A stretch of DNA of 64,000 nucleotides from Rhynchopus sp. YZ270_cl-10 (taxonomy: Eukaryota; Euglenozoa; Diplonemea; Diplonemida; Diplonemidae): NCBI GenBank assembly GCA_964035575.1, contig OZ037843.1, positions 62,001 through 126,000 on the forward strand, written 5' to 3'. Under the pieces are notes generated by a model that worked only from the letters and a program-made list of their open reading frames with translations, did no database searches and had not been told where the DNA came from. Numbering within the stretch: the first letter of the stretch is position 1; each line of letters begins with the position of its first letter. Made by a program: the position numbers and the translations under genes. Below, piece by piece: positions 18,701 to 26,677 of this stretch.

Positions 18701-20724
18701 GCGAAGGGGGTGTCCTGTGCCCACAGTGTCGACCCGACGTCTGGGTACCACGTTGCTTGAGTAGCGGACCAGATCTCCTCAATGTCAGAAGGGCCGTATG
18801 ACTTGGGCACGCGAATGTCCGAGGTGGGCATAAAATCGACATCTCTCTCGGCGGACGATGTAAACTTTCCTGAGCGACGGTTGTTGTAGTGGGTTGCCCA
18901 ACTTCCGCACGTATGCAATGGTTCTGTCGTTCCTGGTCTTCCCCTCGAAAGCATCCGCTGCGAGTTGAAGGAAAGGCACATCAGCACGTCAAGATCTTGG
19001 TCCATCAGGATGTAGAAGAGAACGGGATATGCGTAGTGTATGTGTTCCGGCAGCGGGCACGCAACGTACTTCGGAGGTACCTTGGTGTCCCGTATACGGT
19101 CCTCCAAATCCTGGATTCTGCTGTCTTGGTCTCTTCTGCCCCAGTAGGTGAAAACTTCAGTTGCCCGCTCGTTGTCCAGTTCTTTCCTCAAGCGCTCAAG
19201 CTGTTGCTTCTTCTCCTCCAGAGCCTTCATGAACTCTTCTTGCTTGGCAGCCACCTCGGCACGCTCCGCCTTCCATCTCTGCTGGATCTCTGCAGACCCC
19301 CTTGTAAAATCCATCGTACCTTCAGCACTCGAGCCTTGCAGCGAGAAGACACGCCGTCCGGCCTCCGACGAGAATCGTTGCAAGTACTTCGCGAGTTGCT
19401 TCACCTGGGTGCGGGTTTCCTTCTTGTCCGTCGACACGTGGCTCAGTGAGGTGTATTCCATTGCAACTCCGTAACGCGCCAGTATGGGCCACCTCTGGAC
19501 ACACATGTGGTGCACGACTACGTACGCCGACACAACCACAACCATCTCGTGGCTGCGGGAAATCAGCGACGCACCCTTGACAAGCGCCTGGTATCTTTTA
19601 ACAATCTCTTTGATGCTGTTTGTATCGCACTGGAAAACCAACGCCCCACCGGCTGAGACTGTGGAGACGAGGCGTGCAAAGTACTTCTCCACACTGGCCA
19701 CCGCCAGTTCAGGGAACGCAGCGGAGTTCTGTTGCATCCACAAATGGAAACGTGCCGCACTACAGTCGTTCACAAGCGGCATCTGTCCTATCGCTTTCGC
19801 AGCTCTGGCTGCTACATCCTCATTCGCGACTGAATCGCTTGGCGGTGGGATGAGGGCAAGGCCAACATCCAGCACAGTGTGGGCCCCGATCTCCCCGAGT
19901 CTGCGCTGTTGTGCACCCTCGTCCGCCTGTTGTTTCAGAAGAGCATCGAGGTCCCGTTTGCATGCAGACAGCGGCTCCACGACATCGGCGTCAATGTCCT
20001 TGCGGTCCTCGGTGTACAGCAGTGCACGGCTCACTGCGCTCTCCATGATCCCGACGACTTCGTTGCACTCCCCTTGGCTGAGTGGGGTGACTGCATCCTC
20101 GAGCCACGTCTGCGCCATCCACACATCGAAGTCCAGCAGCAACCTATCGCTCAGACATTCCCCCAGCAACCGTGGCAAGATGCCACAAGATATCAGAATC
20201 CAAGGCCACGACGGCTGAGCTGCTGCCGAAAAATCAGACTTGCAAACCTGGGGCACCGTTGACGTCTCCGTTGCCGCCATCTTCGCTGCACACTCGATAA
20301 ACTGCGGTGAGGGCTTGCTGCTTTTCCACTCTTTCCTTAGCTGCGTGAGGGCAGCCTCAAACCTCTCATCAAACTTTTGCATCTCAGCCTCGGCCACATC
20401 CCCGATCGCCACTGTTTGACACCCACACCAGTCACTGCCGTGCTCCAGACGACCTACACTAACTACCTCCAGAGAGCAGACATCATCCACATCACTCCTA
20501 CTGCACAACAGCACACACCCATGCTGGTCGTATTGTTGTTTGATGTTGATCGCGACCCCGTCTTCGCGCACATGGTTCTCCCCTAAAAGAGTAGCCACAG
20601 CGCCTTTTGCACGATCGGAGTCCTCTCCTAGCGTTGCACACTGCGACACAAAACCCTTCAATAGACATGTCAACGAAGAGAACGACTCTTCCTTGTACAC
20701 ACGGCGTGTTGCGTTTGGATGCAT
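12709..20724 (-). CDS. Giant helicase-like ATPase, DUF3638/DUF3645 family, copy 2 (2,671 aa from the conserved start)
   Basis: Paralogue of copy 1 with the same architecture and the same Walker A, DESDE and GRMRQLG motifs. From about residue 1474 to the end the protein is identical to copy 1. Before that, differences come in short clusters, mostly amino-acid changing: around 126-150, 205-208, 265-275, 325-335, the coiled coil and its flank at 480-570, 595-645, 683-711, 968-1005, 1396-1404 and 1440-1473. Insertions and deletions between copies keep the frame. The frame is open 30 codons further up, to 20814, but the other copies have no such extension, so I take the shared ATG at 20722-20724. 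This is the rightmost array member, first in the direction of transcription, and its upstream DNA is a diverged version of the spacer. Confidence 0.88.
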   Translation of the reverse strand: MHPNATRRVYKEESFSSLTCLLKGFVSQCATLGEDSDRAKGAVATLLGENHVREDGVAINIKQQYDQHGCVLLCSRSDVDDVCSLEVVSVGRLEHGSDWCGCQTVAIGDVAEAEMQKFDERFEAALTQLRKEWKSSKPSPQFIECAAKMAATETSTVPQVCKSDFSAAAQPSWPWILISCGILPRLLGECLSDRLLLDFDVWMAQTWLEDAVTPLSQGECNEVVGIMESAVSRALLYTEDRKDIDADVVEPLSACKRDLDALLKQQADEGAQQRRLGEIGAHTVLDVGLALIPPPSDSVANEDVAARAAKAIGQMPLVNDCSAARFHLWMQQNSAAFPELAVASVEKYFARLVSTVSAGGALVFQCDTNSIKEIVKRYQALVKGASLISRSHEMVVVVSAYVVVHHMCVQRWPILARYGVAMEYTSLSHVSTDKKETRTQVKQLAKYLQRFSSEAGRRVFSLQGSSAEGTMDFTRGSAEIQQRWKAERAEVAAKQEEFMKALEEKKQQLERLRKELDNERATEVFTYWGRRDQDSRIQDLEDRIRDTKVPPKYVACPLPEHIHYAYPVLFYILMDQDLDVLMCLSFNSQRMLSRGRPGTTEPLHTCGSWATHYNNRRSGKFTSSAERDVDFMPTSDIRVPKSYGPSDIEEIWSATQATWYPDVGSTLWAQDTPFAVLQNSTTEYYSKAVFEGLRPEFAAFLLPPEDSSSGQEHTAGNRGYATMHLKPHAFTVKGHLAFAGVRSFSSSVWRKILRIVTERSLPFAEASVAELLRHSAHQLGAFTERFARKEDGDPFKAAEDLFRPSDPLVAKLVAAFAQLAEEVRECPRDHKGFPVLADLSCFISQFSSDPRGQRLPFLWRGVAARWREVCGFEDVQEVGDKDKEAVMTAYAIRCFLVPKLTAADAALLVEELFRFRQCLARSDEEHPESLATVRRVAAHRLSDVMIHAQADPDTVITPGLRKIFGRMPEYIALWENLSDPLTGTATCCFAAVAEGDHYSVNLLTGAVLLNGYPPCGLPDEVTQCALYKRSFGETRNFEVSKSPSGATFNTLKRDETNCHYDFCICSGTGRVRIFEIREEDGEDNKSELVSLQEAEWSVANLPKMLVDLHTHWHDVSQQTLWFREESYLNKRVQYLMTYTLSATGAPEHAVVHEVPAAEMDQPYKHILSLLSEGHLSRFVAAPLSLVPLFERVEEHVHMHAVVDKNEVLWVRLPRLRLSWWVEGDTVRSEQHPNMRLSSEQQHGCVPLFFQNYLVLEGTAGSTRVLIPCGTIVQDEEGARVAMDGASTSTFKCFAYDLCVRFRQLKAATTTMRLYLAAVFAASGTLVVEQWMGMTAVEFAVQLCRECWSNEPLSAGDMQLLDNVAAFGEDVPVLTLICHDLLRSSFRQCKLWEKDRPERGALEMTRLQEARTEYGRAPGRNWRHALSTWELHSSPMDRKAVNLKSRNDHECTLEEYPGDIKEYVKKEELGLKKRILKATEQEPGFVPPSFPFTCPNYPGLCAELKDSWERHHRTASYDVPSPEFLSGYVTSLKEEVSAKRAGLQERITDCTTEQAKRHSASFELLHCVNGVPTVTFRDMALLAGTVEFSPSHELNPFLTYQQRVILQNDARRLLELCVLEDKLERILRLVQGDNTRAKIVQELRCVRDWDGDEHPHWLVFEAEGSLQIRPHQYDLAKHLLHHPGSISQLNMGLGKTRVILPMLLLELTRLDAKKAEKILPQIVFLRSLLKEGQGFLSNTLTASTRNLRVYMLPFHRNIELDVPALEGEWREAQRAGGVVLSVPEYKLSLCLKRHELAMHDKPAEAKLLRHLQTMDKTGTLILDESDELLHHRYQLVYAVGKGDSLVDGAIRYEVAAAVLTALNRRGKTLDNIAAVIEVREGIDRFQGFRLVDGRSTHDANVAQLNRVVLDLLCEEIKQHGAPWCLRWLKDYSAEALAMVKDSVLNGSKGADMRFALLEHQRLQLMCLRGLFAHELLAHCLTKRHRVEYGVAYEKRKINLAVPFKAADVPTERSEFSHPDVMVLHTMLAHYYDGLNTTQVGEAVGKLLELSDGAQNYYYKSWFASVASQPSDFSSIDCVRKLDPTNREQHALLHSTYQYSMPVINFWMTQIVLPSEVVAYPEKLSMSAWDLPDRRSVGFSGTNDNHQLLPSYVTQREPDVEELKATNGLMLSHLMRSTVHMIGHVAGRSTGEAALLAAVTGKAGALIDTGSLLAGMPPKEAAAFVLRQASFKLLGKRGVMYFETEASEEGWKVMYTDTNLVSIRHECALTDDVFFAIFDNARCRGSDLKLAQDCVGAVTLGRNLRKDMLMQGAGRMRQLGPQQQGLMLLCPEDVRGQISQSTPSIEEVLGWVIENTGAERERGLSQWADNGVFHYECKNNPRAIQADDQQPLSKYTHPLVETDLEPLVQEQLRNTKVGEYGKECEVILRCCKDLGSGLKVKSTVSDRECEKEKEAQQEQENEQEVERESMKPLAEKVWDYRLAATASSWQAFCATLPWNVVTVSTLQDIWDSAFPGATLRWGSAKLCATSNWKNTVCANNEETALRTLRLVDAVLTFPTGHMLLLSDREADGVLAAMLEEERRHGGAAGEEGKLENCGVDDTLGVETRETNLETTALKLLNGICNGYSSGPELEALDSIVTPNNTFVLRLVAGKGTSSHYHYSQLQKTAERVA

Positions 20725-21013
20725 CTGGGGTTGAGAAGAGGGCGGAGGTACGTAGCGTGTGGCTGGGCTGTGCACGAAGTATGCGATCTGAATTGTTAAA
20801 GAGGTGCGGAACACAGCAGGGGAGGAGTGAGGTGGTGCGTATGTACGCCCTCAGAGGGGGGTGTGCTGATGAGAGGGGTTTTTGGTTGAAAATTGTTTGT
20901 TTGTTTGTTTTATTTTTTGTGATGTTCGCTGTGTGGTGGAAGCTTTTTAATTTTTGTGGGGTGGGGTGGGAGGATTGTACAGTCGAAGAGTTACGGCATC
21001 AGAACTTCAGGTG
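20725..21013. other. Diverged 5' flank of giant-gene copy 2
   Basis: It aligns loosely with the first part of the spacer (662-840). About 100 bp next to the start codon (about 20728-20829) are present here and missing upstream of copies 0 and 1. Beyond that both share GGTGGTGCGTA..TACGCCCTCA and later GTGATGTTCGCTGTGTGGTG. Promoter elements are therefore probably partly different for copy 2. No gene. Confidence 0.6.
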
Positions 21014-21370
21014 AGGCACGGCTCCTAGCAGCGGGCTCGGGGGGTGATCGCGTATGTGTCAGTGTGAGTGCGAGCATGAAAAAACAAAGAAAACATGAAC
21101 CGAGACAAATCGCGATTACAAGCTGCTAATGAAGTCCACTGCCGGGTCAAACAGGCGGAAACATGAGGGAAATATTGCTTACTCAGATGATTTAAAATGT
21201 GGGCTTTTTTTTTTTTTTTTTTTTGGGAATTACTGGCAGTACACCCCCCCGCAAACGATAAAACAATAAAAACAAAGACAAAACGTTTATGAGCTGACCC
21301 TAAGTCATGAATGTCCAAAGTACTTGAAGTATATCAAGTACTTGATCCCCCAAAAAACCCAATACTTGAT

Positions 21371-21879
21371 ACTGTAAAATCGTTTAATTTGTCACACCCT
21401 AATTAACCGAGTTGAAATATCAGCCATAAATAAACTTTGTCACTCCCTAAGAATATGTGTCACATTAAACGATGATTTAATTTATGTTTATGGTTATTTT
21501 TGTGTCTACTTTTTAAAGTACAGCCTTGAGTGATACTTTCTGTACTAGCACTGCAACCGATCCTCAGTCGACAGCAGATCCCCGTGGGACGGAAGCTGCC
21601 GAGGCCTCTCACACACGAAGCCTTCCCGATATCAGCCAGTGCCATGGAGAAAGCGTTGCCTCTTGTGCTCCGCAGAACCCCCTTGGTCTGCAGCGTCTTC
21701 TCAAAACTAACAACCTGGGCACCCTTCCACTGCAGTATCAGAACCAGCTCCCCCGTCTGTGGTCCCAAAACATAATTAAATCATCATAATAATGTGTCAC
21801 TTATATAATTTGTCATTTTGTCACCATTTTTGCCATTCTGTCACATTATTGTAGGTGACAAATTAAACGATTTTACAGT
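21371..21879. mobile_element. MITE-like element nested in the 21303-23053 cluster (unit 1)
   Basis: Perfect 25-bp terminal inverted repeats, ACTGTAAAATCGTTTAATTT plus GTCAC, at 21371-21395 and 21855-21879. A second inverted pair lies inside (about 21458-21482 and 21773-21802, around TTAAACGATGATTTAATT). No target-site duplication is clear. The open frames of 81-102 codons inside show no domain. Confidence 0.65.
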
Positions 21880-21881
21880 AC

Positions 21882-22595
21882 CTACCCTCCCCCGTGCATA
21901 AGTCTGCGTATAAGTCCGATTTTTAGGGGGGCTGAGGGCCTCCGGACTTATACACGGGGTTTCGGACTTATACACCGTTCGGTTTTGTGCACCCAGGTAC
22001 CCAGACCCATGCAGTGTCACATGACCTCAGTGTGAGTGACCCACACATGAGGGAATGTGACACCGCAAAATTTACCCTGTCTTCGTGCAACTTCGGTACA
22101 ACGCCGCAGACAGGCCAACCAGCGTTGGACTCAGAGGAATGCCTGCTGGGAAGGTATCAAACATGAGAACCAACTCCCAGCAACAAGGGGCACCTTTTTT
22201 GGCTGCTGAGACTGTTTGGGGCGCAAAGTTTTCCACAATTTTGCAGTAACAGGTGCACATCTTTGAGAATTGTGAGGATGATGTTTTGACATGAGAAGCG
22301 CGAAGATGATCCCTGGTGAATACACCGCCAATAAAACAAATTGCGCTCGCTTCGCTCGCGGAAAAACACCCAATATTTCCCCCCCGCTCGCTTCGCGAGC
22401 GGGAAAACGCGCCAAAAAAAATTCTCCCCACCACCAGTACACAAAACCGGTGTATAAGTCGGCCTGTGCATAAGTCCGATCCTGAGCCCAAATCTGCCCG
22501 AACTTATACACGGATCATCGGACTTATGCACGGGTCATGGGGGTCGGACTTATGCACGGGTCATGGGGGTCGGACTTATGCACGGGGGGGAGTAG
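21882..22595. mobile_element. MITE-like element nested in the cluster (unit 2)
   Basis: Ends are 23-bp inverted repeats with one mismatch (21882-21904 and 22573-22595; CCCCCGTGCATAAGTC). The subterminal word CGGACTTATRCACGG recurs in both orientations, and the right side has a tandem CGGACTTATGCACGGGTCATG array. The inner part (about 21985-22250) is a diverged, inverted copy of 44195-44470. GC-rich palindromes of the form GCTCGCTTCGCTCGC lie at 22343-22400. Confidence 0.6.
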
Positions 22596-22666
22596 GTACT
22601 TGATCAATCTTCAAGTACTTGACTGTCATTTTGAGAGGGAAAAAAAGGGGGATCAATTACTTCAAC

Positions 22667-22996
22667 TGAGGTGATCCAGTCTCACGCTTTTTCACACATT
22701 TTTACTTGGTTTCACACATTTTCACACATTTTCACATGATTTCACGGTGTGAAAAAGTGTGTACGAAAGTGAAAAAAAAACTGCTTCACGCACTCTGAGT
22801 GGATTCCTCCAGAAAAAAAACTTGGTGTTTTCACATGGTTTCACACATTTTCACTTGGTTTCACATATTTTCACTTGGTTTCACACATTTTCACTTGGTT
22901 TCACACATTTTCACTTGATTTCACACATTTTCACCTTGGTTTCACACGTTTTCACGATGTGAAAAAGTGTGGAAAAGTGTGCGCTGGATCACCTCA
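22667..22996. mobile_element. Small inverted-repeat element nested in the cluster (unit 3)
   Basis: 13-bp perfect inverted ends, TGAGGTGATCCAG at 22667-22679 and its complement at 22984-22996, followed inward by similar CACTTTTTCACA words in inverse orientation. The interior is mostly the TTTCACACATTTTCACTTGG tandem array. Confidence 0.5.
22825..22960. repeat. 20-bp tandem repeat (TTTCACACATTTTCACTTGG)
   Basis: About six imperfect copies of a 20-bp unit TTTCACACATTTTCACTTGG, with degenerate copies upstream from 22685. The frame open across it on the plus strand is a by-product of the repeat. Confidence 0.8.
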
Positions 22997-23053
22997 TCAA
23001 CTGCCATAAAAAATCCAAAAAAAGTACTTCAAGTACTTTGGACATCCATGACT

Positions 23054-23922
23054 GCCGTCGTTGCCGTGAAAAAAACAATAATAACGGACGTGAAAAAAAA
23101 AAAAACGCCCTTCTTCTTCTGAAGCATGCACACCATGAAATAAACAAGAATAAAAATCAAGAGCCACAAAGGCTTAGAAACCCTCTACTCCGACATCATA
23201 GGGACCCCAAGGGAAAAATGCGAAGGGTTTTCCCGTTGGCCTATACCAACCGAGAAAAACATAACAAGAACCCATGTTTGTGCGCACCACCGTTGCAGCT
23301 TGGGGACTCCGCAACAAGTTTTGCGATAAGAAATTCTTGCTTTTAAAATGAGGCAAAAAACAACAAAACGTTCCTGACCAGTTCGATTTATATTTTTCCT
23401 TCCTTCAAAACTTCACACACAACGTTTTTGGTTTTGGGAGACACACAAGGTGTCAAGTTATATATGCACGGAACCACCCTGCACCTGTCTGTCATGTTGT
23501 TTCCCGTGCAATACATTTCGCGTCTTGTTCATGGGGCCTCGACACATGTACTGTGCCTGACTTCAGCATTCCCAGCACCTTTCACCCCTTCAGGAGGAGT
23601 GACACAAAGGGCACAAGGGTTGAAGGAAGGTGTGTGGAAAAAACAACAACAAAACAACGAATTGCTAAGAAAAAAAACGAGGTGTGTTGTGGGAAACTGC
23701 GACATTCAGGGCGATTGTGGGCTGGTCGCGGGACACTTCATAATTACTTGTTTTTTTTTTGAAAACCAGTTTTTGTTTTGAAAAACCGGTTTTCAAAACC
23801 AGTTTTTTAACCCACCCTAATACCCTGCTAGGCTATAGTAACTTGCATCTACCTTTTTTTTCCGAAGAATCTTTCTTTTTCTGTATTACAAAGCTACACT
23901 TTGAAGTGTCGTCTTATTCGCA
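23054..23922. other. Intergenic, no gene recognised
   Basis: The stretch contains poly-A and poly-T runs and a dispersed word GGGCGATTGTGGGCTGGTC at about 23709-23727, which recurs near the right edge of the window (about 63937). A self-complementary tract around GAAAACCAG / CTGGTTTTC lies at 23760-23805. It lies just downstream of the stop of the 23923-25029 gene. I see nothing else. Confidence 0.6.
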
Positions 23923-25029
23923 TCAACCTTCGAACCATGAGCTCAAGCCCATCATGCCTCCGTATTTTTCATAAAGATAGTCATTGAGACCGTATTGTTC
24001 GCAGTTGTCGATGTTGACAAGGTGTTCGTTACCCTCCCAAGTCTGCTTCGGCAAGTCGCTGTCGCTCCACGGGAATTCGATCGTGACCGACAAGAAGTCA
24101 TCAATGAGGCGCTTGAAGCTTCGAAGGCGATGCAGATCACGCAGCGTGACACTATGGATGTGTTCGGTACCTGGCTGGGTCTCAATGGGTGTGTTCCGAC
24201 GCAAGTAATCGACAAGCTCCTCTCTTGCCCTTGAGATGACGGACGCATCTCCGCTGCCGTTCTCCTTTTTATCTACCACTTTGAAGATGGTGACCCACAT
24301 CCACGTTTTCCCAGGTGACTGATAGAGGATCGTCTCCTGCTGGTCAGCAGTCCACAGGGCCCCCACCTCAAAGGGGACTTTGAACAGTCCGGAAAGAGGG
24401 AGGTCAAAGTTGACGTCAAAGCCACCGATCCGCACGAGATTCAGCTTTTCTCCTTCCAGGTGTCTGTCAGGGTTCTGCGTTGTGATTTTTGAGCTATCAC
24501 ACTGCGCTGGGCACGTAATCGCGATCACTCCTTTCTCCATGTAGCCACTTGACAGCAGTCGCAAATCCGCTTGCCTGTCCACCACCCTCATGTAGTCCAA
24601 GTACACAAGCGACAAGCGATGGCCCACCACGTCTTTGAACTGCGGGTTCTTCAGGGTGTCGGTTACCGTGCTGTGATACACATGCAACCCCTCGACCTTC
24701 TGACCCTTTATCTTGTCGAAGTCGTGCCTGCTTGCGTTTGGCAGATGCACCTGCGATGGGTCCCACTCTGACTCAAACAGAACACGGCATGTGTTCAAAC
24801 GAGGGCCGTCCAGGACAAGCGCTGTCGATGCTGGGGACGGGACACCGTGGTGGCGTGCCAACAAGGTGTTGACACGGGACTTCGCCTCGTGAGGGTTTGC
24901 GTCGTCGAAGGCAGAAGACTGGGAAGCTCTGCTGCTTGGGGTGTAGCGGCTGACTGGTCCCCCATTCCCTTCGCGCCCTTCCTTGCCATCAGCCAGCTTC
25001 ACCTTTTTCCCCCTACCACGCCCTGACAT
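23923..25029 (-). CDS. Hypothetical protein, possibly methyltransferase-like (368 aa)
   Basis: Well-formed frame of 368 codons, no signal peptide or membrane segment. The N-terminus MSGRGRGKKVKLADG is basic and recalls histone H4/H2A tails, but the rest is unrelated to histones. A low-complexity linker to about residue 50 precedes the globular part. Around residues 140-175, LSLVYLDYMRVVD followed by GYMEKGVIAITCPAQC resembles the Asp-loop and beta-strand end of Rossmann-fold SAM methyltransferases. A late ILYQSPGKTWMWVTIFKV could be the matching C-terminal strand. I see no clear SAM-binding GxGxG loop, so methyltransferase is only a suggestion. The start is the first ATG of the frame; the gene stands alone between repeat-rich spacers. 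Confidence 0.7.
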   Translation of the reverse strand: MSGRGRGKKVKLADGKEGREGNGGPVSRYTPSSRASQSSAFDDANPHEAKSRVNTLLARHHGVPSPASTALVLDGPRLNTCRVLFESEWDPSQVHLPNASRHDFDKIKGQKVEGLHVYHSTVTDTLKNPQFKDVVGHRLSLVYLDYMRVVDRQADLRLLSSGYMEKGVIAITCPAQCDSSKITTQNPDRHLEGEKLNLVRIGGFDVNFDLPLSGLFKVPFEVGALWTADQQETILYQSPGKTWMWVTIFKVVDKKENGSGDASVISRAREELVDYLRRNTPIETQPGTEHIHSVTLRDLHRLRSFKRLIDDFLSVTIEFPWSDSDLPKQTWEGNEHLVNIDNCEQYGLNDYLYEKYGGMMGLSSWFEG

Positions 25030-25702
25030 ATTGTGAGGAGGGCAAACGATGTTAACCTGCGTGTCGTGAAGTGATACAGTTTGACAGTGGGAGGGGGAGG
25101 GGGAGGGGAGATTTTTTGGGTGAGTTTCCTCCGCACCTTTGGTTTGCTTCGTTTCTTCTCATGCAATCACCACTACACAATGTCTGGGGACGAAGAAGAA
25201 GCACGCAGGATGGCGTCTTTATTGTGTCAGGCACAGATGACTGAAAAAGTGTCAAAAGGGGAGGTACAGGGAGGGGGCAGGTTTTTTTGTTACTCAGCTG
25301 TTGCTGTTAACCCCTAGAAGGGGGCGGGGTAAGGCTCCCCGTCTTTTTAACATTTGAAAACTTTTGAAAGACGTTTATGCCTTGTATCGCCTATTATTTC
25401 AAAAGCTGAAAAGGGAGACCCTCAGTAGAGAAAAGTGATACCTAGGGTTGAAGGCCATCATGTTATCAGATTTTTTTGTTTTTGTTTTTGAAAATTTGGT
25501 TGTATTAGTATAGACACCAAGAGGATGAACTATACATATTATTTGTTTGCTCCGCAGCGTGACCTGAAAGTCACGCTCGGACCAGTTTTTGGGAAAAAAA
25601 TGTTTTTTCCCCCTCAGTGAACAAGGAGTGATGGCTTTTGACATGTCTTGTATTTCTTTTGTTATTTCAAAAGCTGAAAAGGGGGAACCTGAGGGTGGGG
25701 GG
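25030..25702. other. Intergenic with short direct repeat
   Basis: No gene seen. A block of about 50 bp, CTTGTAT..TTATTTCAAAAGCTGAAAAGGG, occurs at about 25379-25425 and again at 25645-25690 in the same orientation. A stretch TTTTGAAAATTTGGTTGTATTAG near 25485-25507 resembles one next to the dispersed motif at 52889. Confidence 0.5.
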
Positions 25703-25828
25703 CTTACAGTAAGACAACAAACACCGGTGGGGTAGGAACATAGGTGGGGTAAAAACTAAGGTGGATTTTGGAATTTCAAAATTCTAAGGAGGGTTTTTAC
25801 CCCACCGATGTTTGTTGTCTTACTGTAG
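25703..25828. mobile_element. Foldback element, 126 bp imperfect palindrome
   Basis: About 30 bp at each side are inverted copies (25703-25734 and 25797-25828), containing ACAGTAAGACAACAAACA and a GGTGGGGTA word, with two mismatches. Between them GGTGGGGTA words repeat and a short GGAATTTCAAAATTC hairpin sits near the centre. The size and structure fit a foldback MITE or a strong cruciform. Confidence 0.6.
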
Positions 25829-26136
25829 TTGAAAAACAGATGAGCTGGGACTAGGTTTAACACACGCATACTGTTACTCTTCGACTGAAAAATGCACAGC
25901 CCTACTGCCGGTGCTATGCTATGTAAATGACGAAAGAAAACAGTTACTAGATACGTACCACACCTGCCACACGGTAGTACAAGCACACCCACATCGCGAA
26001 AAAAAAATAGGAAAATTGGGGTGATCAAGAAAGAAATAATTAAAGCAGGCTGGCGGAACGGAACTGAGGCGTATTGGAGTGCCCCAAATGTACCGCAAAA
26101 AAAATGCAAAAATAAAAACTGATATCTGAGTGTAAG

Positions 26137-26677
26137 CTACTGGGGGGGGGCTAATAAAGTATACGGTGCTAATAAAGTATACGGGGGTAATAAAGTATAC
26201 GGTGCGGAAACCCATTTTGAGCGTGTAAATCTGTGAAATAAAGTATACGGTTTTTGTGTACATTTTTCTTACTAAAAAAATTTTTCAGCAAGTTTTGCAC
26301 AAAAAATCGAAAAAAAAATTTTTTGATTTCGGTGGTCCGGATTCTGTGCGTGCTGTGATGGGGTCACTTTGCGCTGAGAAACGAGTATTTTTGACCTAAA
26401 ACGCGTGTATCAGTTTTTACACGATTGGTGCTGATGGGGTTCAGATTTGTGAAAATTTAAGTCACCAAAAAATTGTTCATTTTTCCACATTGACCCCACC
26501 ACTGGCTGGGATTGGCCCAAAAATGCCAATGGTGGTGTTTTCGCGAGGTTTCGGCCACTAGAAACCCCAAAATAACAGTGATTTTTTTTTTTTTTCCCTT
26601 TTTCGTTTTTTGGCCATTTAAGCAGTAATTCCCGCCGAATAAAGTATACGTATACTTTAATAGCTCCCCCCCAGTAG
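26137..26677. mobile_element. MITE-like element with AATAAAGTATACG repeats (541 bp)
   Basis: Inverted ends of about 28-30 bp (26137-26166 and 26650-26677): CTACTGGGGGG.. then GCTAATAAAGTATAC. The word AATAAAGTATACG occurs five times, four at the left and one at the right. There is no transposase inside. Interior 26430-26530 carries a diverged copy of the dispersed word GACCCCACCACTG. No target duplication is evident. Confidence 0.6.

Larger units (their letters stand above)
21303..23053. mobile_element. Outer inverted-repeat element of a nested cluster (1.75 kb)
   Basis: The ends are 29-bp inverted repeats with one mismatch (21303-21331 and 23025-23053), containing AATGTCCAAAGTACTTGAAG. No transposase frame lies inside. 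The interior is made of at least three further inverted-repeat units, listed separately, so the element looks like a non-autonomous DNA transposon into which others inserted. Additional AAGTACTTGA words occur near 21335, 22600 and 22613, as expected for subterminal repeats. Confidence 0.65.

Noticed and set aside
20725-20814. 30-codon N-terminal extension of giant gene copy 2
   Set aside because: Absent from copies 0 and 1, which start at MHPNA; most likely 5' leader that happens to be open.
22759-22962. 67-codon frame over the TTTCACACATTTTCACTTGG array
   Set aside because: Product of the tandem repeat; no codon bias or domain.
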